The position numbers and the translations under genes are program-made. From assembly GCA_951640165.1 (NCBI GenBank), contig OX621253.1:10000001-10064000 (forward strand): DNA of 64,000 nt, read 5' to 3'. This DNA comes from Pseudoips prasinana (Eukaryota; Arthropoda; Insecta; Lepidoptera; Nolidae). Positions 33,618 through 44,083 of this stretch are shown piece by piece. The number at the start of each line of letters is the position of its first letter. The first letter of the stretch is position 1. The notes beneath the pieces were generated by a model. That model had not been told where the DNA came from. It worked only from the letters and a program-made list of their open reading frames with translations, and did no database searches.

Positions 33618-33728
33618 GAAAAAAAAAATACAAAATACTTGAGTTCAAAATTAATGACCATGCCATCATAATATTCAATAAAAGTGATAATTAATTTTGA
33701 ACTTATGTATTTTGTTTCCTTTTTTTTA
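33618..33728. repeat. Fold-back element
   Basis: ATACAAAATACTTGAGTTC and AAAATTAAT are mirrored by ATTAATTTTGAACTTATG then TATTTTG, about 27 of 30 bp paired, with poly-A/poly-T outside. Non-coding. Confidence 0.75.
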
Positions 33729-33901
33729 TAGTTTTGTATTTGGAAATATGGATTCCAATGCTTGGATTTTAGATTGTTTTTCAGTCTTCTTGCTTTCATA
33801 ATCACGATGTAATAATACAATGTCTTGCTAGTAAGAGTAGCGTAAATAATTGTGCCCACATTACATCACCAATTAGGCGCTTTTGTCTAAGGCTACGTAG
33901 T

Positions 33902-34255
33902 CACTAGTTGTGCCCCGTTTTACCCGCGTTAAACTTTATAAATTAAAGTCTATGTGTTTTTCGAATCTATGTGTATTTTTTTTAAAGACATCACACGCAC
34001 TAGTGAATTTAATCCCTGTGTCGGGGTACTTTACAAACATATAATAGACGGACAAAAATTACATCCAGACTCAGCACAACTTTTTGTGGGTCACACAAAT
34101 AGTTGTCTGGCACGGGACTCGAACCCGTGAGACGAAGCGGCGAAGCACTGTCTTAGTTGCATCAAAATCTGTTCGGTATTTTTGGCGTGAAAGAGTAACA
34201 AAAATCTACAAATCCATTCACACAAACTTTAGCATTAAATTTTTTTTAGGATTTT
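33902..34255 (-). mobile_element. Helitron-like element split by a SINE
   Basis: CTAGTTGTGCCCCGTTTTAC begins the antisense element and GCATCAAAATCTGTTCGG, GCGTGAAAGAGTAACAAA complete it. A family C SINE (about 33985-34155) interrupts. Confidence 0.7.
33985..34155 (-). mobile_element. tRNA-derived SINE, family C
   Basis: The reverse strand carries B box GGGTTCGAGTCCCGTGCC then ATTTGTGTGACCCACAAA and GAGTCTGGATGTAATTTTTG. Same family as 49556-49735. Confidence 0.7.
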
Positions 34256-35079
34256 CGTAGACCTATTATAGACTGAAGTAAATCATTGAAAGAATATATA
34301 TTTGAATATTTTGAGTACATTGTAAATATGGAGCCAACCAATTTTGCATACTTTATAACAGAAAGAGCAAAATATAAGCACCGACCATACAATAGTTGAA
34401 GGCGAATTACAAGGAGATATTTTATCTAGCTCTATGAAGCTCTATCAGTAATAAATCCATCAAGATGTGGAGTGTGTTCTTCAGGTAATTTAAAATAATA
34501 AAAATATATTACGACGTCCTTTGGACGGGAAATGTGTAGACTTACAAGAAACTTGGGACATTCCCTTTCCAACGTTGGCCTGTTTAACGGTGGCGCAAAA
34601 ATTGTATCTAACTGCCATAGACTAAATCTTTCTTTTTTACGTTCCTCTATAATGTCATCGCCCGCATTGCCCTAAGGTTCTTTAAAGACAACATAAAAAA
34701 GTATTACACACATATTACGATACGTAATTAAGTTTTCTATAACAACGCCCTACTAATAATAGCCAATCAAAATATATAAAAGAATTGACATGTAATTAGC
34801 GATCGGTGAAAAAATCGTTTAGCACTGTCCCCGGAAGTCACGGCGAGTCAATAATAGTCTATGGTACGTATGTTTTCACTAGAGAAAACATACTATAGCC
34901 TGGAGCAGTAACGAATCATGTTAGGTATAAAAGTCATTTGTGTAATGTTGTGATGATGGAATTATAATGACCCGTTTTTGTTTATGAGTGTGATATGGAT
35001 ATTGTAATCATCTTGGATGGATTCCGTTCATGGATTATCAAAACGTATGTTTGCCGACTGTGAACACTCTGAGGGGAGA
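34256..35079. other. Unassigned
   Basis: A small hairpin at 34870-34896 (GTATGTTTTC/GAAAACATAC). No coding signal. Confidence 0.45.
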
Positions 35080-35690
35080 CGGTTTGCGTGTTTGGTAAAT
35101 GCTTGCCTTGCACGCCGCAGGTCGTGGGTTCGATTCTCACCCAGGGCAGATATTTGTGTGCATGAATATGGAGTCTGGGTGTAATGATCTATATATATAT
35201 TTTTTTATGTCAGTGGTCGACAAACGAGCAAGTGGATCAGCTGATAGTAAGTGATCACCGCCGCCCATGGACACTCGCAACACCAGAGGTGTCGCGGGTG
35301 CGTTGCCGGCCTTTAAGAGTCAGCAAACAAGTGTTGCTGACCCTTCCCCCCCCCCCCCCCCCGCCCCGATGAGCTCTGGCAACCTTACTCACACGCAGAA
35401 ACACAACATTAAATTATTAATGTTATTATTAAGGAATGTCTTCTGTAAGGTGGCGATTATTATGTATTTACAAAAGAAAAGTAATATATATTATGATTTT
35501 AGATCTAGTTTCCATAAGATTTGATTATCTCGTTTTTTTTCTGTATTTATTAAGTTATAACAAATTATAACAAAATAATAATTTTCACTACCATATATAT
35601 TATGTAGTATATCAATTATCTGGTTTCCATAGTACAACCTCTGCTTAGTCTGGGATCAGATGGCGGTATGTGAATAAGGTCCCAGGACAT
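35080..35690 (+). mobile_element. SINE family B split by repeat E
   Basis: Head and body 35080-35194 (GGTTCGATTCTCACCCAG), then an insertion, then TGTATTTACAAAAGAAAAGT at 35462 and GGTTTCCATAGTACAACC at 35622 to AGGTCCCAGGACATTA. A second disruption lies at about 35495-35600. Confidence 0.8.
35195..35461 (+). repeat. Interspersed repeat E (longest copy)
   Basis: GACAAACGAGCAAGTGGATC, CCGCCGCCCATGGACACTCG, CACCAGAGGTGTCGCGGGTG, a 16-18-bp C run at 35347, and AAGGAATGTCTTCTGTAAGG. Inserted in the SINE. Class not known to me. Confidence 0.75.
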
Positions 35691-35879
35691 TAATGATGAA
35701 TTAATTCCGCTAAGAAATATCGGGTTGTCCTTCTATGAAGACAGAGACAAATTGTGCCGTTGTTGTGTTGGTAATCGAACCTTTTGTACGTAAAAGCAAA
35801 CGTGAAGGATTTCACTCCCATCTAAAGCAACGTTCTTGTTTTAATTGTTATTTTAGTAGAGATAGCATGTGATCCGAAT
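35691..35879. other. Unassigned
   Basis: Nothing recognisable. Confidence 0.4.
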
Positions 35880-36030
35880 GACGTCCATGCTAGACAAATG
35901 CCACCTCCAAGAGTGCCACGCTGGACAGGCGGGTTAGCGATCGTAGTATTTCAACAGTATTAGATAACAGTCATTTAGCCATGACGGAGGCATAATGGGC
36001 GGCTTGAAGAAAATTGTCACAAGGATTACC
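35880..36030 (+). mobile_element. 5S-derived SINE body fragment
   Basis: GATAACAGTCATTTAGCCATG, GAGGCATAATGGGCGGCTTG and GGATTACCAACCACTTC match the 43300-43400 body. The head is missing or diverged. Confidence 0.6.
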
Positions 36031-36275
36031 AACCACTTCTTCTTCTTAGCGAGTCGATGGCAATCTAAATTGTGTCCGCCCAGAACTTGGCCACGAGAAT
36101 CGCATTATGAGTAGCCTCCATGCATCGGTTCTTTAAGCGTGGAGTTGTAAGGGCACGCGCTACAAGATAACAGATGTCCCATTGTCTGTGGGACTACACC
36201 ACATTTGCATTGAAGGCTGCGATCATTGATGTAACCCCACCTGACCAACCAGTGCTCACACAAGAATAAATAATC
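36031..36275 (-). pseudogene. Jockey-like LINE C-terminal fragment
   Basis: Reverse strand reads EHWLVRWGYIND then CKCGVVPQTMGHLLSCSACP and a later VLGGHNLDCHRL, with a stop. This resembles the C-terminal Cys/His segment (CxCGxxQTMxHLLxC) of Jockey-type polymerases. Decayed. Confidence 0.7.
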
Positions 36276-36419
36276 TTTAATTTACCTTATATTTCAAGTC
36301 ACATAGCTTTAAAGTGAAACGCTTGCAAATCATGTTATCCGTCTGAGAATTTCACAAAGCGGGCATGCAAAATGTATAGAAATAAAATTTGGAAGGTAGG
36401 TCGTTACCAGATCTATACA

Positions 36420-36800
36420 AAATCAGCCTGATATCGTTTCCTGTCTCATCCAAAGGTTTTTAAAACGTTACCATTTGGAGGTGTTTGCCTTAGTCACCGC
36501 GCCTGGCATTAAATAAATAAAAAAGGTTTTTATTCACGTAGACTTTAAAAAAGCGTTTGTAAATAGTCAGAACATGTTTGTAGTAATATAGTTGTATACA
36601 TTATTATTTCTAGTAACATAGATATTTAGGTACACATTGTATGAAAACATTTATAAAATTTATTTTATTTTAGCAATGATATTTAGCTAGCTCGTATCAA
36701 GTTATTGTCAAGAGATTATGTTCAATTATCTAATTTAAGTCTAATATTTTTACTACGATAGGTACTATTCGAGTCAGTAACCGCAGTTAGGTGGCACTGT
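36420..36800 (+). repeat. Repeat F split by a LINE tail
   Basis: 36420-36511 (ATCAGCCTGATATCGTTTCC ... GTCACCGCGCCTGGCATT) and 36771-36800 (GAGTCAGTAACCGCAGTTAG) rejoin the repeat at 22262-22390. Confidence 0.75.
36512..36770 (-). mobile_element. LINE tail, family L
   Basis: GTTTTTATTCACGTAGAC, AAATAGTCAGAACATG and TATTTAGGTACACATTG are shared, mostly in the opposite orientation, with 49020-49300 and 52490-52665. Only the 3' end is present. Confidence 0.7.
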
Positions 36801-36854
36801 TGTCCGACTACCTGCTTTTACGACACCCACGGGATAGTATAGGATGGCTCTGTG

Positions 36855-37270
36855 GCCCTGTGGCCCGACATCTCCTTTAAACGAGGTTTAACAAGAGATC
36901 ACCGTAGCCTAGTTGGTAGTGCTCCTGCCTACGAAGCTGGTGGTCCTGGGTTGGGATTCGAACCCGGTAAGTGCAAATATTTGTTTGATGAGCACGAATA
37001 TTTGTTTCTGAGTCATGGATGTTTTCTATGTATATAAGTATTTATCTATCTATATAAGTATGTATATCGTCGCCTGGTACCCATAGTACAAGCTTTGCTT
37101 AGTTTGGGGCTAGGATGATCTGTGTGACATTGTCCCTAGATATTAATCTCACGGTAGACAGCGCTGTTTGCTGTGGCCCCATGGCATTGCGAATGTCCAT
37201 GTGTAGCGGTTACCACTTACCACCAGGGGGACCGCTAATTCGTCTATCTCTTAATTCAAGAAGAAAAAGT
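36855..37270 (+). repeat. Repeat G split by SINE B2
   Basis: CTCCTTTAAACGAGGTTTAA (36873) and ATTAATCTCACGGTAGACAG, TGTAGCGGTTACCACTTACC (37141-37230) match the uninterrupted copy at 49740-49890. Confidence 0.75.
36900..37140 (+). mobile_element. tRNA-derived SINE, family B2
   Basis: CACCGTAGCCTAGTTGGTAG head, GGGATTCGAACCCGG region, TTGCTTAGTTTGGGGCTAGG end. Nearly identical to 28361-28600, so the two are recent. Confidence 0.85.
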
Positions 37271-37467
37271 AACTTTTCCGCAATAGTAACTAAACAATTT
37301 AGTAATCGCATGTAAATTACCAATCAGTCCAGTTTCGAAAACAATACGATAATCATTAAGTCAGTTGACTTTCACAAGCAGAACTAATCGTGGAACTTAC
37401 TACAAGATCATTTACAGTACAGTCACGAAATTAATTACTGTTTAAAGAAATACAACTGGCTACAAAT

Positions 37468-37650
37468 GGCCTATTGGTCTAGAGATTAGTGACCTGATTG
37501 CTGAGCCAGAGATCGTGGGTTCAATCCCCACCCAGAACAAATCTTTGTATGATGAGAACGATGATTTTTATATAATTTAATCTATATTATGTATGTATTT
37601 AGGAATATATATAAGTATGTTTATCAGTTGTCTGGTTGCCACAATACACC
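37468..37650 (+). mobile_element. tRNA-derived SINE, family B variant
   Basis: GGCCTATTGGTCTAGAGATT (A box) and GTGGGTTCAATCCCCACCC (B box), then ATAAGTATGTTTATCAGTTG and TGTCTGGTTGCC. Confidence 0.8.
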
Positions 37651-37859
37651 GATTGGAACAAAATGTATACGGGACGGATTCTGATTTACAAAATACCTAA
37701 ATAAGTTCAGAAACGACTGAAAAATTGTTTAACATACATACAAAAAGAAGAAAAATAAACTTACAGTCAACTTGGCAACGTCCTTCTTGTGCAGTCAGTT
37801 GAACAGTATTAACATACTAATTAATATGCACTGCGCCTCTCCAGGCGATGTCATTAAAC

Positions 37860-39264
37860 GGCTACGTACCCGTTGGACCTACAAGTTTAGACCCTCTATC
37901 GCAAAAGTACCCGTTCGACCTCATTTTAAGTCCCCTTGGACCTTCTTTAAAATATAATAATCAATGTGCCCATTGGACCTCTTTTTAAGTACCCTTTGGA
38001 CCTTCAAGATTAAAACTACTAATGATGAACCTGTTGGACCTCTATTCTAGTACCTTTTGGACCTTAATAAAATATGTTTTTATTTAGTATTCGCCCGGCG
38101 TTATTTTAGTAAAAAAAGGTACAGTTGTGATGAAAATGTTTAACCAGAATTCTAATAATTAGGCGAAATAGCATAAGCGAATACAGGCACAGTGTAGGTC
38201 ATTGCTTAGAAAAGTTACTTACATATGTGTTTTAGATTTTTTATTTGACATAACTTAATGTTTTTACACTAATTTATTTAAATAATTTGACTAAACTTGT
38301 CTAAACTTGACCTGATATTTGTGATCTATTATGTATTAAATAGGGTTCAGTTTTCTTAGGTTAAAGTAACAATTTTTTTTTAGGAAAATTGTAGGATAAT
38401 ACTGTGATTATAATGATTGATCTGTGATTTATAGCTAATAACATAATTGTTTTTGTTTTTGAAAAGCTTATCTTAATGTTAGGCAATACGGTACTTTATT
38501 ATAATTATCTGCGAGATTTATGACAGAAAACTATGTATGTATTATGATATTTTTATTAAGTGTACTTAAACTAAGTACACTTAATAAAAATATAGGTAAA
38601 AATAAGACTGATTCTAACATTTGATCTGTAATTTATATACTTTATTTTACTTATATACATTATTTTAAATTTACAACAAATCTACGAGAATAAGACTGTG
38701 ATTACTTGAAAAGTTATTTACAAATATGTAAAATACAAAGATATCTTATATTTACAAATTTAATTAAGTTGCTGCCTGTAAAACCAATCTTCACAAATTC
38801 AGTTGCTACGGCATACAATTTAGGTTTAGATTTACTTACATTATTATATCAGTGTTTCTTTCTTTTAAAATGTGATATAAACATTGAAAATTAATATATA
38901 GTATGCATTTTTATGTATACCTACGGTCTTGAAGATTTGTCAAATTAGAAAAATGTAACTGGAATATGTGTTTTTATTTGTTACATAACGTTGTGATCTT
39001 TTATATTTTTGATTAATAACATTGATTTATATTGTATTGTTTTATTTTTATTAAGGTTTGTCACTTTTGTGCACGAGTGTATTTTAACTTTTTACACGAA
39101 GACATGTGAATGAGGTCCAACAGAACTCGTTACTTAATAGAGGGTCTAACGGGTAATCAAGTATAGACAACATCCAAGTTTGAAGGTCCAAACGGTACAA
39201 AGGGGTCCAAAGGGTCATCTTTTTAGACGAGGTCCAAACTAGGAGGTCCTACGGGTACGTAGCC
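37860..39264. mobile_element. 1.4-kb non-autonomous DNA transposon with subterminal repeats
   Basis: Terminal inverted repeats GGCTACGTACCCGTTGGACCT and GGCTACGTACCCGTAGGACCT (reverse strand) differ at one base. CATTAAAC stands on both sides (37852-37859, 39265-39272), a perfect 8-bp target duplication. Variants of TACCCNTTGGACCT recur about eight times inside the left end and inverted in the right end. The AT-rich core has no transposase frame. 8-bp duplications fit hAT, P or Merlin superfamilies, and the GG start leans to Merlin, but this is not decided. Confidence 0.9.
38547..38593. repeat. Perfect 22-bp-arm palindrome inside the transposon
   Basis: Arms read ATATTTTTATTAAGTGTACT plus TA and their exact complement around the spacer AAC. 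Confidence 0.95.
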
Positions 39265-39473
39265 CATTAAACGGTTAACTCTTTAAAACTGGGTTAATAT
39301 ACACTGCGCTTTTATACCATCGCAATCAAGTAATAATACAATAATCCCTTTTAATCAGAAATATCGAAATCCGCAGGCGAACTAAAGTAACCGAAATAGC
39401 CCGAAGAATTGCCAAAGTGAAGTCGCAGTGGGCGAAGCATATAACTAGCTCGGTCACATAAATCTTACGGCCG

Positions 39474-41039
39474 TTGGGCGGAAAGGTTCTCGAATGCGAT
39501 GGATGGGACACATGTGATTCCGCTTCTGGGTGGGACAACATCCCTACCAAGTTGCTAAAGAGATATAAAAATGTACTTGTCCCTCATCTAACATATATAT
39601 TTAATCTCTGTCTTAGCACAAGTACATTCCCATCCTATCTCAAAAAGTCTATCGTGCAACCTATACACAAAGGTGGGGATAGAGATTGTGTTAACAACTA
39701 TCGACCTATTGCAATCCTTCCATCGGTATCTAAGATATTAGAGAGGCTCATTAATAAAAGACTGATTGCCTATCTCGAAGACAAACATCTTTTATCTAGA
39801 AATCAATTTGGTTTCAGAAATAAAAAATCTACCAATGACGCAGTTTTAGATCTTACAAATCATGTAGCCACACAAATAGATAAACAACAAAAGGTACTCT
39901 CAATATTCTTAGATCTAAAAAAAGCATTTGACACAGTCTCTATTCCCATACTGTTATCTAAATTGCAATTGCTCGGTGTTCGTGGACTCCCACTGCAAAT
40001 CTTTAAAGACTACCTCAGCAATAGGACCCAATGTGTTAAAATTCAGGATTGCAAGAGTGATGAACTCCCAATTACATTTGGAGTCCCACAGGGCAGTGTG
40101 ATTGGCCCAACGTTATTTCTAGTCTACGTTAACCAACTCTGTAACCTAACCCTCACAAATGGTAAAATAATAGCCTTCGCGGATGACACTGTGCTAACTT
40201 TCTCGGGCAGTTCCTGGCAAGAAACGTTTGAAGTAGCGCAAGAAGGTCTTAACACAGTCATGAACTGGTTGTCAAACCACTTACTAACCATTAATGTCGA
40301 CAAAACGAAAATTATAACATACACCCTTCGCCAATCAACACAGCCTCCTGATACACTAGCACTAACAGCTCATGCATCCTCAATCATACACACGAATTTT
40401 ATAAATTGTCCTTGCCCTAAACTTGAACGCGCCTCTAAACTCAAATATTTGGGCATCACGATTGATCACAACCTTACCTTTACTGATCATATAGAGACAC
40501 TAACTACACGAATGCGTAAAATGATATTTATTTTTAAAACCCTTCGTCATATCGTTGAGGCCCGCCTTGTTAAAAGAGTCTACCTATCACTGTCTCAATC
40601 CATTTTAACCTATTGCATATCAATTTGGGGAGGGGCACAAAGGACAGCAATGTTGAAATTAGAAAGAGCCCAAAGAGCCATTTTAAAAGTGAGTACTTTC
40701 CGACCATTTCTCTTTCCAACGGAAGAACTGTACAAGTCTTGTGAAGTACTTACAGTGAGGCAACTTTTTGTAGTTAATATAATACTCCTACAACATAAAA
40801 ACACGCCTTTTCATGAAATTACCAAGCGCCGCAAGGACTTGGTGTGTGACACATTTCAAAGCAACTTCTCTTTTACACAACGCTTTTTCTGTTATTTAGG
40901 ACCCAATCTTTATAATAAAATAAACAAGAAACTGAGCATTTACTCTCTCTCTTTACATGCATGTAAAGAAGCCGTCACAAAACTACTGCTAACAATGAAT
41001 TATCAAGAAACAGAACAATTATTACAGCAAGTATCCTAA
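39474..41039 (+). CDS. LINE reverse transcriptase, 5'-truncated but open
   Basis: A single 521-codon frame. Roughly the first 10-18 residues come from the flanking RTE tail, so the ATG is not native. From WDNIPTKLL on it is a non-LTR polymerase: residues 63-83 hold KGGDRDCVNNYRPIAILP, 145-154 FLDLKKAFDT (catalytic Asp), 203-215 GVPQGSVIGPTLF, 234-239 AFADDT (catalytic Asp pair) and 264-279 the NWLSNHLLTINVDKTK thumb-side motif. The C-terminus (FTQRFFCYLGPNLYNKIN) is shared with 18751-19011. The N-terminal apurinic endonuclease and ORF1 are missing, so it cannot move by itself, yet no stop or frameshift has accumulated, so the insertion looks young. Superfamily is Jockey/CR1-like, exact clade uncertain. 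Confidence 0.92.
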   Translation: MGGKVLECDGWDTCDSASGWDNIPTKLLKRYKNVLVPHLTYIFNLCLSTSTFPSYLKKSIVQPIHKGGDRDCVNNYRPIAILPSVSKILERLINKRLIAYLEDKHLLSRNQFGFRNKKSTNDAVLDLTNHVATQIDKQQKVLSIFLDLKKAFDTVSIPILLSKLQLLGVRGLPLQIFKDYLSNRTQCVKIQDCKSDELPITFGVPQGSVIGPTLFLVYVNQLCNLTLTNGKIIAFADDTVLTFSGSSWQETFEVAQEGLNTVMNWLSNHLLTINVDKTKIITYTLRQSTQPPDTLALTAHASSIIHTNFINCPCPKLERASKLKYLGITIDHNLTFTDHIETLTTRMRKMIFIFKTLRHIVEARLVKRVYLSLSQSILTYCISIWGGAQRTAMLKLERAQRAILKVSTFRPFLFPTEELYKSCEVLTVRQLFVVNIILLQHKNTPFHEITKRRKDLVCDTFQSNFSFTQRFFCYLGPNLYNKINKKLSIYSLSLHACKEAVTKLLLTMNYQETEQLLQQVS

Positions 41040-41067
41040 TACCACGCCCACTCACATACGTAAACAC

Positions 41068-41170
41068 TCATACGCGCGCGCGCGCTCACAAACACACACC
41101 CACACACTGACATACACACACACACACGCACAAACACAAACACACATAGACACACACACACACACACATT
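41068..41170 (+). repeat. CA-rich microsatellite in LINE 3' UTR
   Basis: ACACACACGCACAAACACA-type tract just after the stop codon, preceded by CGCGCGCGCG at 41073. Confidence 0.9.
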
Positions 41171-41485
41171 AATATAAGAGCTTTCTATTAACATCTATTA
41201 TCTAAGTTTTTTTGTATTTTGTTCATATTATTACTTTTTCTCTTTTTATGTTAACTTTCACCCTATAAATAATAGATGAATAATGATGGAACTATATAAA
41301 CAAAGTTGGGCCTAGCACCTTTAATACAAGTTGTCTCCGAATAACTTAGCTAAGGTGCTAGCCACCACACAGTTTGCGAAATATATTGTGACGATCAAAC
41401 AATTTTATTATTTAAAAATGTATTGCATTTTACTGTACGCAACTATTATTGTTATAGTTTTATGTTATGTGGTGAAATAAACTAT

Positions 41486-41512
41486 TATCTTATCTTATCT
41501 TATCTTATCTTA
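41486..41512 (+). repeat. (TTATC)n LINE tail
   Basis: About five TTATC repeats end the insertion. Microsatellite tails of this kind replace poly-A in several LINE groups. Confidence 0.9.
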
Positions 41513-41695
41513 ATAGCGACCACGAACCGGAAGACCCGGAAACGGACCGGAAGGGTGGCCACAAAGGCGCATTGCCACAAAGTGGACCGATGATCTTACA
41601 AGGGTCGAGCAATGCCCGCAAGACCATTGGGAATTCTTTGGAGGAGGCCTTTATCCAGCGGTGGGCATCTTTCGGTCGGCAGGACCCAACGGCTA

Positions 41696-42401
41696 CACTA
41701 AATATTTGATTCTTGGATTATTGGAATTAATAAATTATAATAAAAAAATATGTGATAAACATCTCGATTTTTAAACATGCCTTTTGATTCGTAACGCCAA
41801 AGATGCCTAAACAGCTATAAATAAAAAAAGTTTTTATTCCCGTTGTCTTTAAAAAGCGCTCGGACCATATAGATATTTGGATATTGGACTTGAATGAAAT
41901 AATTTGGAAATGACATTTAAGTTATGACAGTAATAAGCTTTTTTTTTATAAAAAATACAAATAAATCTATATACCTACATAAATTGTAAAAACCACTTTA
42001 CTATCTAACTGTACACAGTCTTAAAGTCCGGCGCATATATCCGGGCAGCAAACAAGACGTAGTAATAGAAAGCTCTCATTCATCTTCATACACCCACTAA
42101 TTGTTGACATACAAACTTAATTGCATACTCATCAATTATATCTACTTAATGAACCAATTTTACACTTAATCCCATTGCCTCCAATCCAATTATAATTTAA
42201 TGATTTATATTTGACAAGCACATATCCCATTTAAGGGGCCGACAACAGCAAAATTAATTTATACCGCAAGATTGATGCCAATACTGCTAGGTACATTTTA
42301 TTCAAACGCACAAAATACAAATTAGCTATATTTTATACAACTTCATTGATCCCAAAACACGACGCAACTTTTATTCAATTTAAATTCTTATATTATAACA
42401 T
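41696..42401. other. Unassigned, with family L scrap
   Basis: 41820-41895 (AAAAGTTTTTATTCCCGTTG, ATATAGATATTTGGAT) is a worn family L tail. The rest is AT-rich with nothing seen. Confidence 0.45.
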
Positions 42402-42540
42402 ACTAGCTGTGCACCGCGGTTTTATCCGCGTTAACTTTATAAATTATGGCCTGTGTGTTATTTGGATGTATAAGCTATATTACAACAAAGTTTCATCCAT
42501 TCGGTAGTTTTTTCGTGAAAGAGTAAAGTAGAGTAGTATA
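42402..42540 (-). mobile_element. Helitron-like element
   Basis: ACTAGCTGTGCACCGCGG, TTGGATGTATAAGCTATATT and GTGAAAGAGTAAAGTAG, the antisense 3' part. Confidence 0.7.
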
Positions 42541-43146
42541 AGTATCAAGTTAATTATACGATTATTAACATTATATGATAAATAACGCTTTGTTATATGT
42601 CTCGTTTTGATAGTCAAGTACACGTTAACTTACACGGGCAGAATTCGTGATGCGATAAAATTGGGTTATGTCAACCACTTAAGGCCACTTAAAAAAAAAA
42701 AGCTAAATTATAATTGTTTATTTATAGGAGAAAGGTCGTTCATAATTATCAAATCAAATCTTTATTTGCTCAAATATGGTACATAAGATCTTGAAAAGGT
42801 TATATCCAACATATTCTGACCTGAAGTCGTGCAAATATACGAGTACATATAGTTTTGAAACTTAATCTATTACTTAAACTTAATCAATTATTATTTGGCA
42901 ATAAAATAAATGTTCTTTTAATGTGTCAATAAATGTAAAAAGTGTCCTGCGGCTGATCAACCTTTGATTTATTAATGGACCAAATGATGAATTGATGTGT
43001 AGCCTTATTTACATCTAATAGTTATGTAACTAATTTACATAACTGATTGGAACAATATAAATAATTAGTTATTAGTTTATTACTTAACCACGATATCAAA
43101 GGCGGAACAATTAATTAAACCATTAATAAATAGGCATTTTACGTCA
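42541..43146. other. Unassigned AT-rich DNA
   Basis: AAATCAAATCTTTATTTGCTC near 42753 looks like an antisense LINE tail start. No coding seen. Confidence 0.4.
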
Positions 43147-43410
43147 TTAACCCACCGGTCCGTTAGTGATCGGCGAGGTTAAGCAACTAGGCTCGCTGTC
43201 TATCAATTGATGGGTGACCATCGAAGTGATTTAATTTTTTTTGTTCTTCGGGTTTCAGTGAGCTCGTTAGTCGTTAAGCTGTCGGTCCCGGTTGTAGTCA
43301 TTAGTCATTAGACAACAGTCGTTAAGCCATTTCAGAGGCATACTGGGTGGCTTGAACAACTCTGACACTAGGGTAACCACTTCCCATACGATAAGTAAGT
43401 AAGTACCCAT
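43147..43410 (+). mobile_element. 5S-rRNA-derived SINE (best copy)
   Basis: The head ACCGGTCCGTTAGTGATCGG, then GAGGTTAAGCAACTAGG and TTGATGGGTGACCATCG, parallels animal 5S rRNA (CGATCACCGAAGTTAAGCAAC, box A, and GGATGGGTGACC, box C). A lineage-specific body follows (GACAACAGTCGTTAAGCCAT, GAACAACTCTGACACTAGGG), with a GATAAGTAAGTAAGT tail. Expected to be transcribed by RNA polymerase III through a type 1 promoter and mobilised by a LINE. Confidence 0.75.
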
Positions 43411-44083
43411 ATATTGCAACAGCTTAGCTGTGCTTTAGCTTAGCTTTTCCCTTATAAAGTACTTCGACTTGTAGCGAGCTACATACCTATTCTTGTTTCT
43501 TTCTGATTCAATTTGTTGCAGGATCCAATTTCAGATCCGCGGATAAACTGAGGAAAACAGATACTTTTTACGGATAAATAACGTAAAAAGGGTATCCTAA
43601 CCTAGGTACCTAGGGTAAGGGTATTTTAACTACTTATCTACAGTCAAATAGTCTAATTTATAACCTCTCCTTTTTGCAGTCGGTTCAAAATAAGTACACA
43701 AATAACGGAATCACTTCTCTTGCTATTTATTATTGTCATAAAAATAACGGACCATCGATTTAAAGTCTTATAAATTTAATATCGAATCTCTGACATCAAT
43801 TTCGTAATATCTACTAATATGGTAAACTTTCTGTTCAGTTTTCTTATACATATTACTCCGGGACCTCCCACGTGTATTTTGTGGATTTGCATTTATTATG
43901 AAATCAAAGGTATAACATTTAATTTGTGACTTTGGCTCTTTAGGGACCTTTGAATAGAAATAGAACAGAAATACATTTATTCAACACGAACAAACAAGAA
44001 AGTAGTACGAGTAGGTACGAGGTATCAGCATAATATAAAAACACGAAAATTAAAATATTAAAAAAAAAACAAAATAAAGAAAA
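43411..44083. other. Unassigned AT-rich DNA
   Basis: TAACCTCTCCTTTTTGCAGT at 43661 is one copy of the motif repeated at 55680-56190. Nothing else seen. Confidence 0.45.

Larger units (their letters stand above)
39504..41512 (+). mobile_element. 5'-truncated LINE insertion
   Basis: Comprises the reverse-transcriptase frame, a 3' UTR with a CA tract, and a terminal (TTATC)n run. The left limit is set where RTE-tail similarity stops. Confidence 0.85.
39440..41695 (+). mobile_element. RTE-type LINE tail split by a LINE insertion
   Basis: 39440-39503 (CGTTGGGCGGAAAGGTTCTC) and 41513-41695 (CGACCACGAACCGGAAGACC ... GCCTTTATCCAGCGGTGGGC) join into the RTE C-terminal tail seen at 20215. AATGCGA and AATAGCGA at the two borders may be a worn target duplication. 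Confidence 0.75.

Noticed and set aside
37840..39280. CRISPR-like array (spaced GGACCT repeats)
   Set aside because: Repeats are short, irregular and inverted between the two ends of a transposon in eukaryotic DNA.
41068..41170. Regulatory Z-DNA element (CG and CA alternation)
   Set aside because: It lies in the LINE 3' UTR and is sufficiently explained as a microsatellite.
43147..43230. Functional 5S rRNA gene
   Set aside because: Only the internal promoter part resembles 5S, with several changes, and a SINE body follows instead of a terminator.
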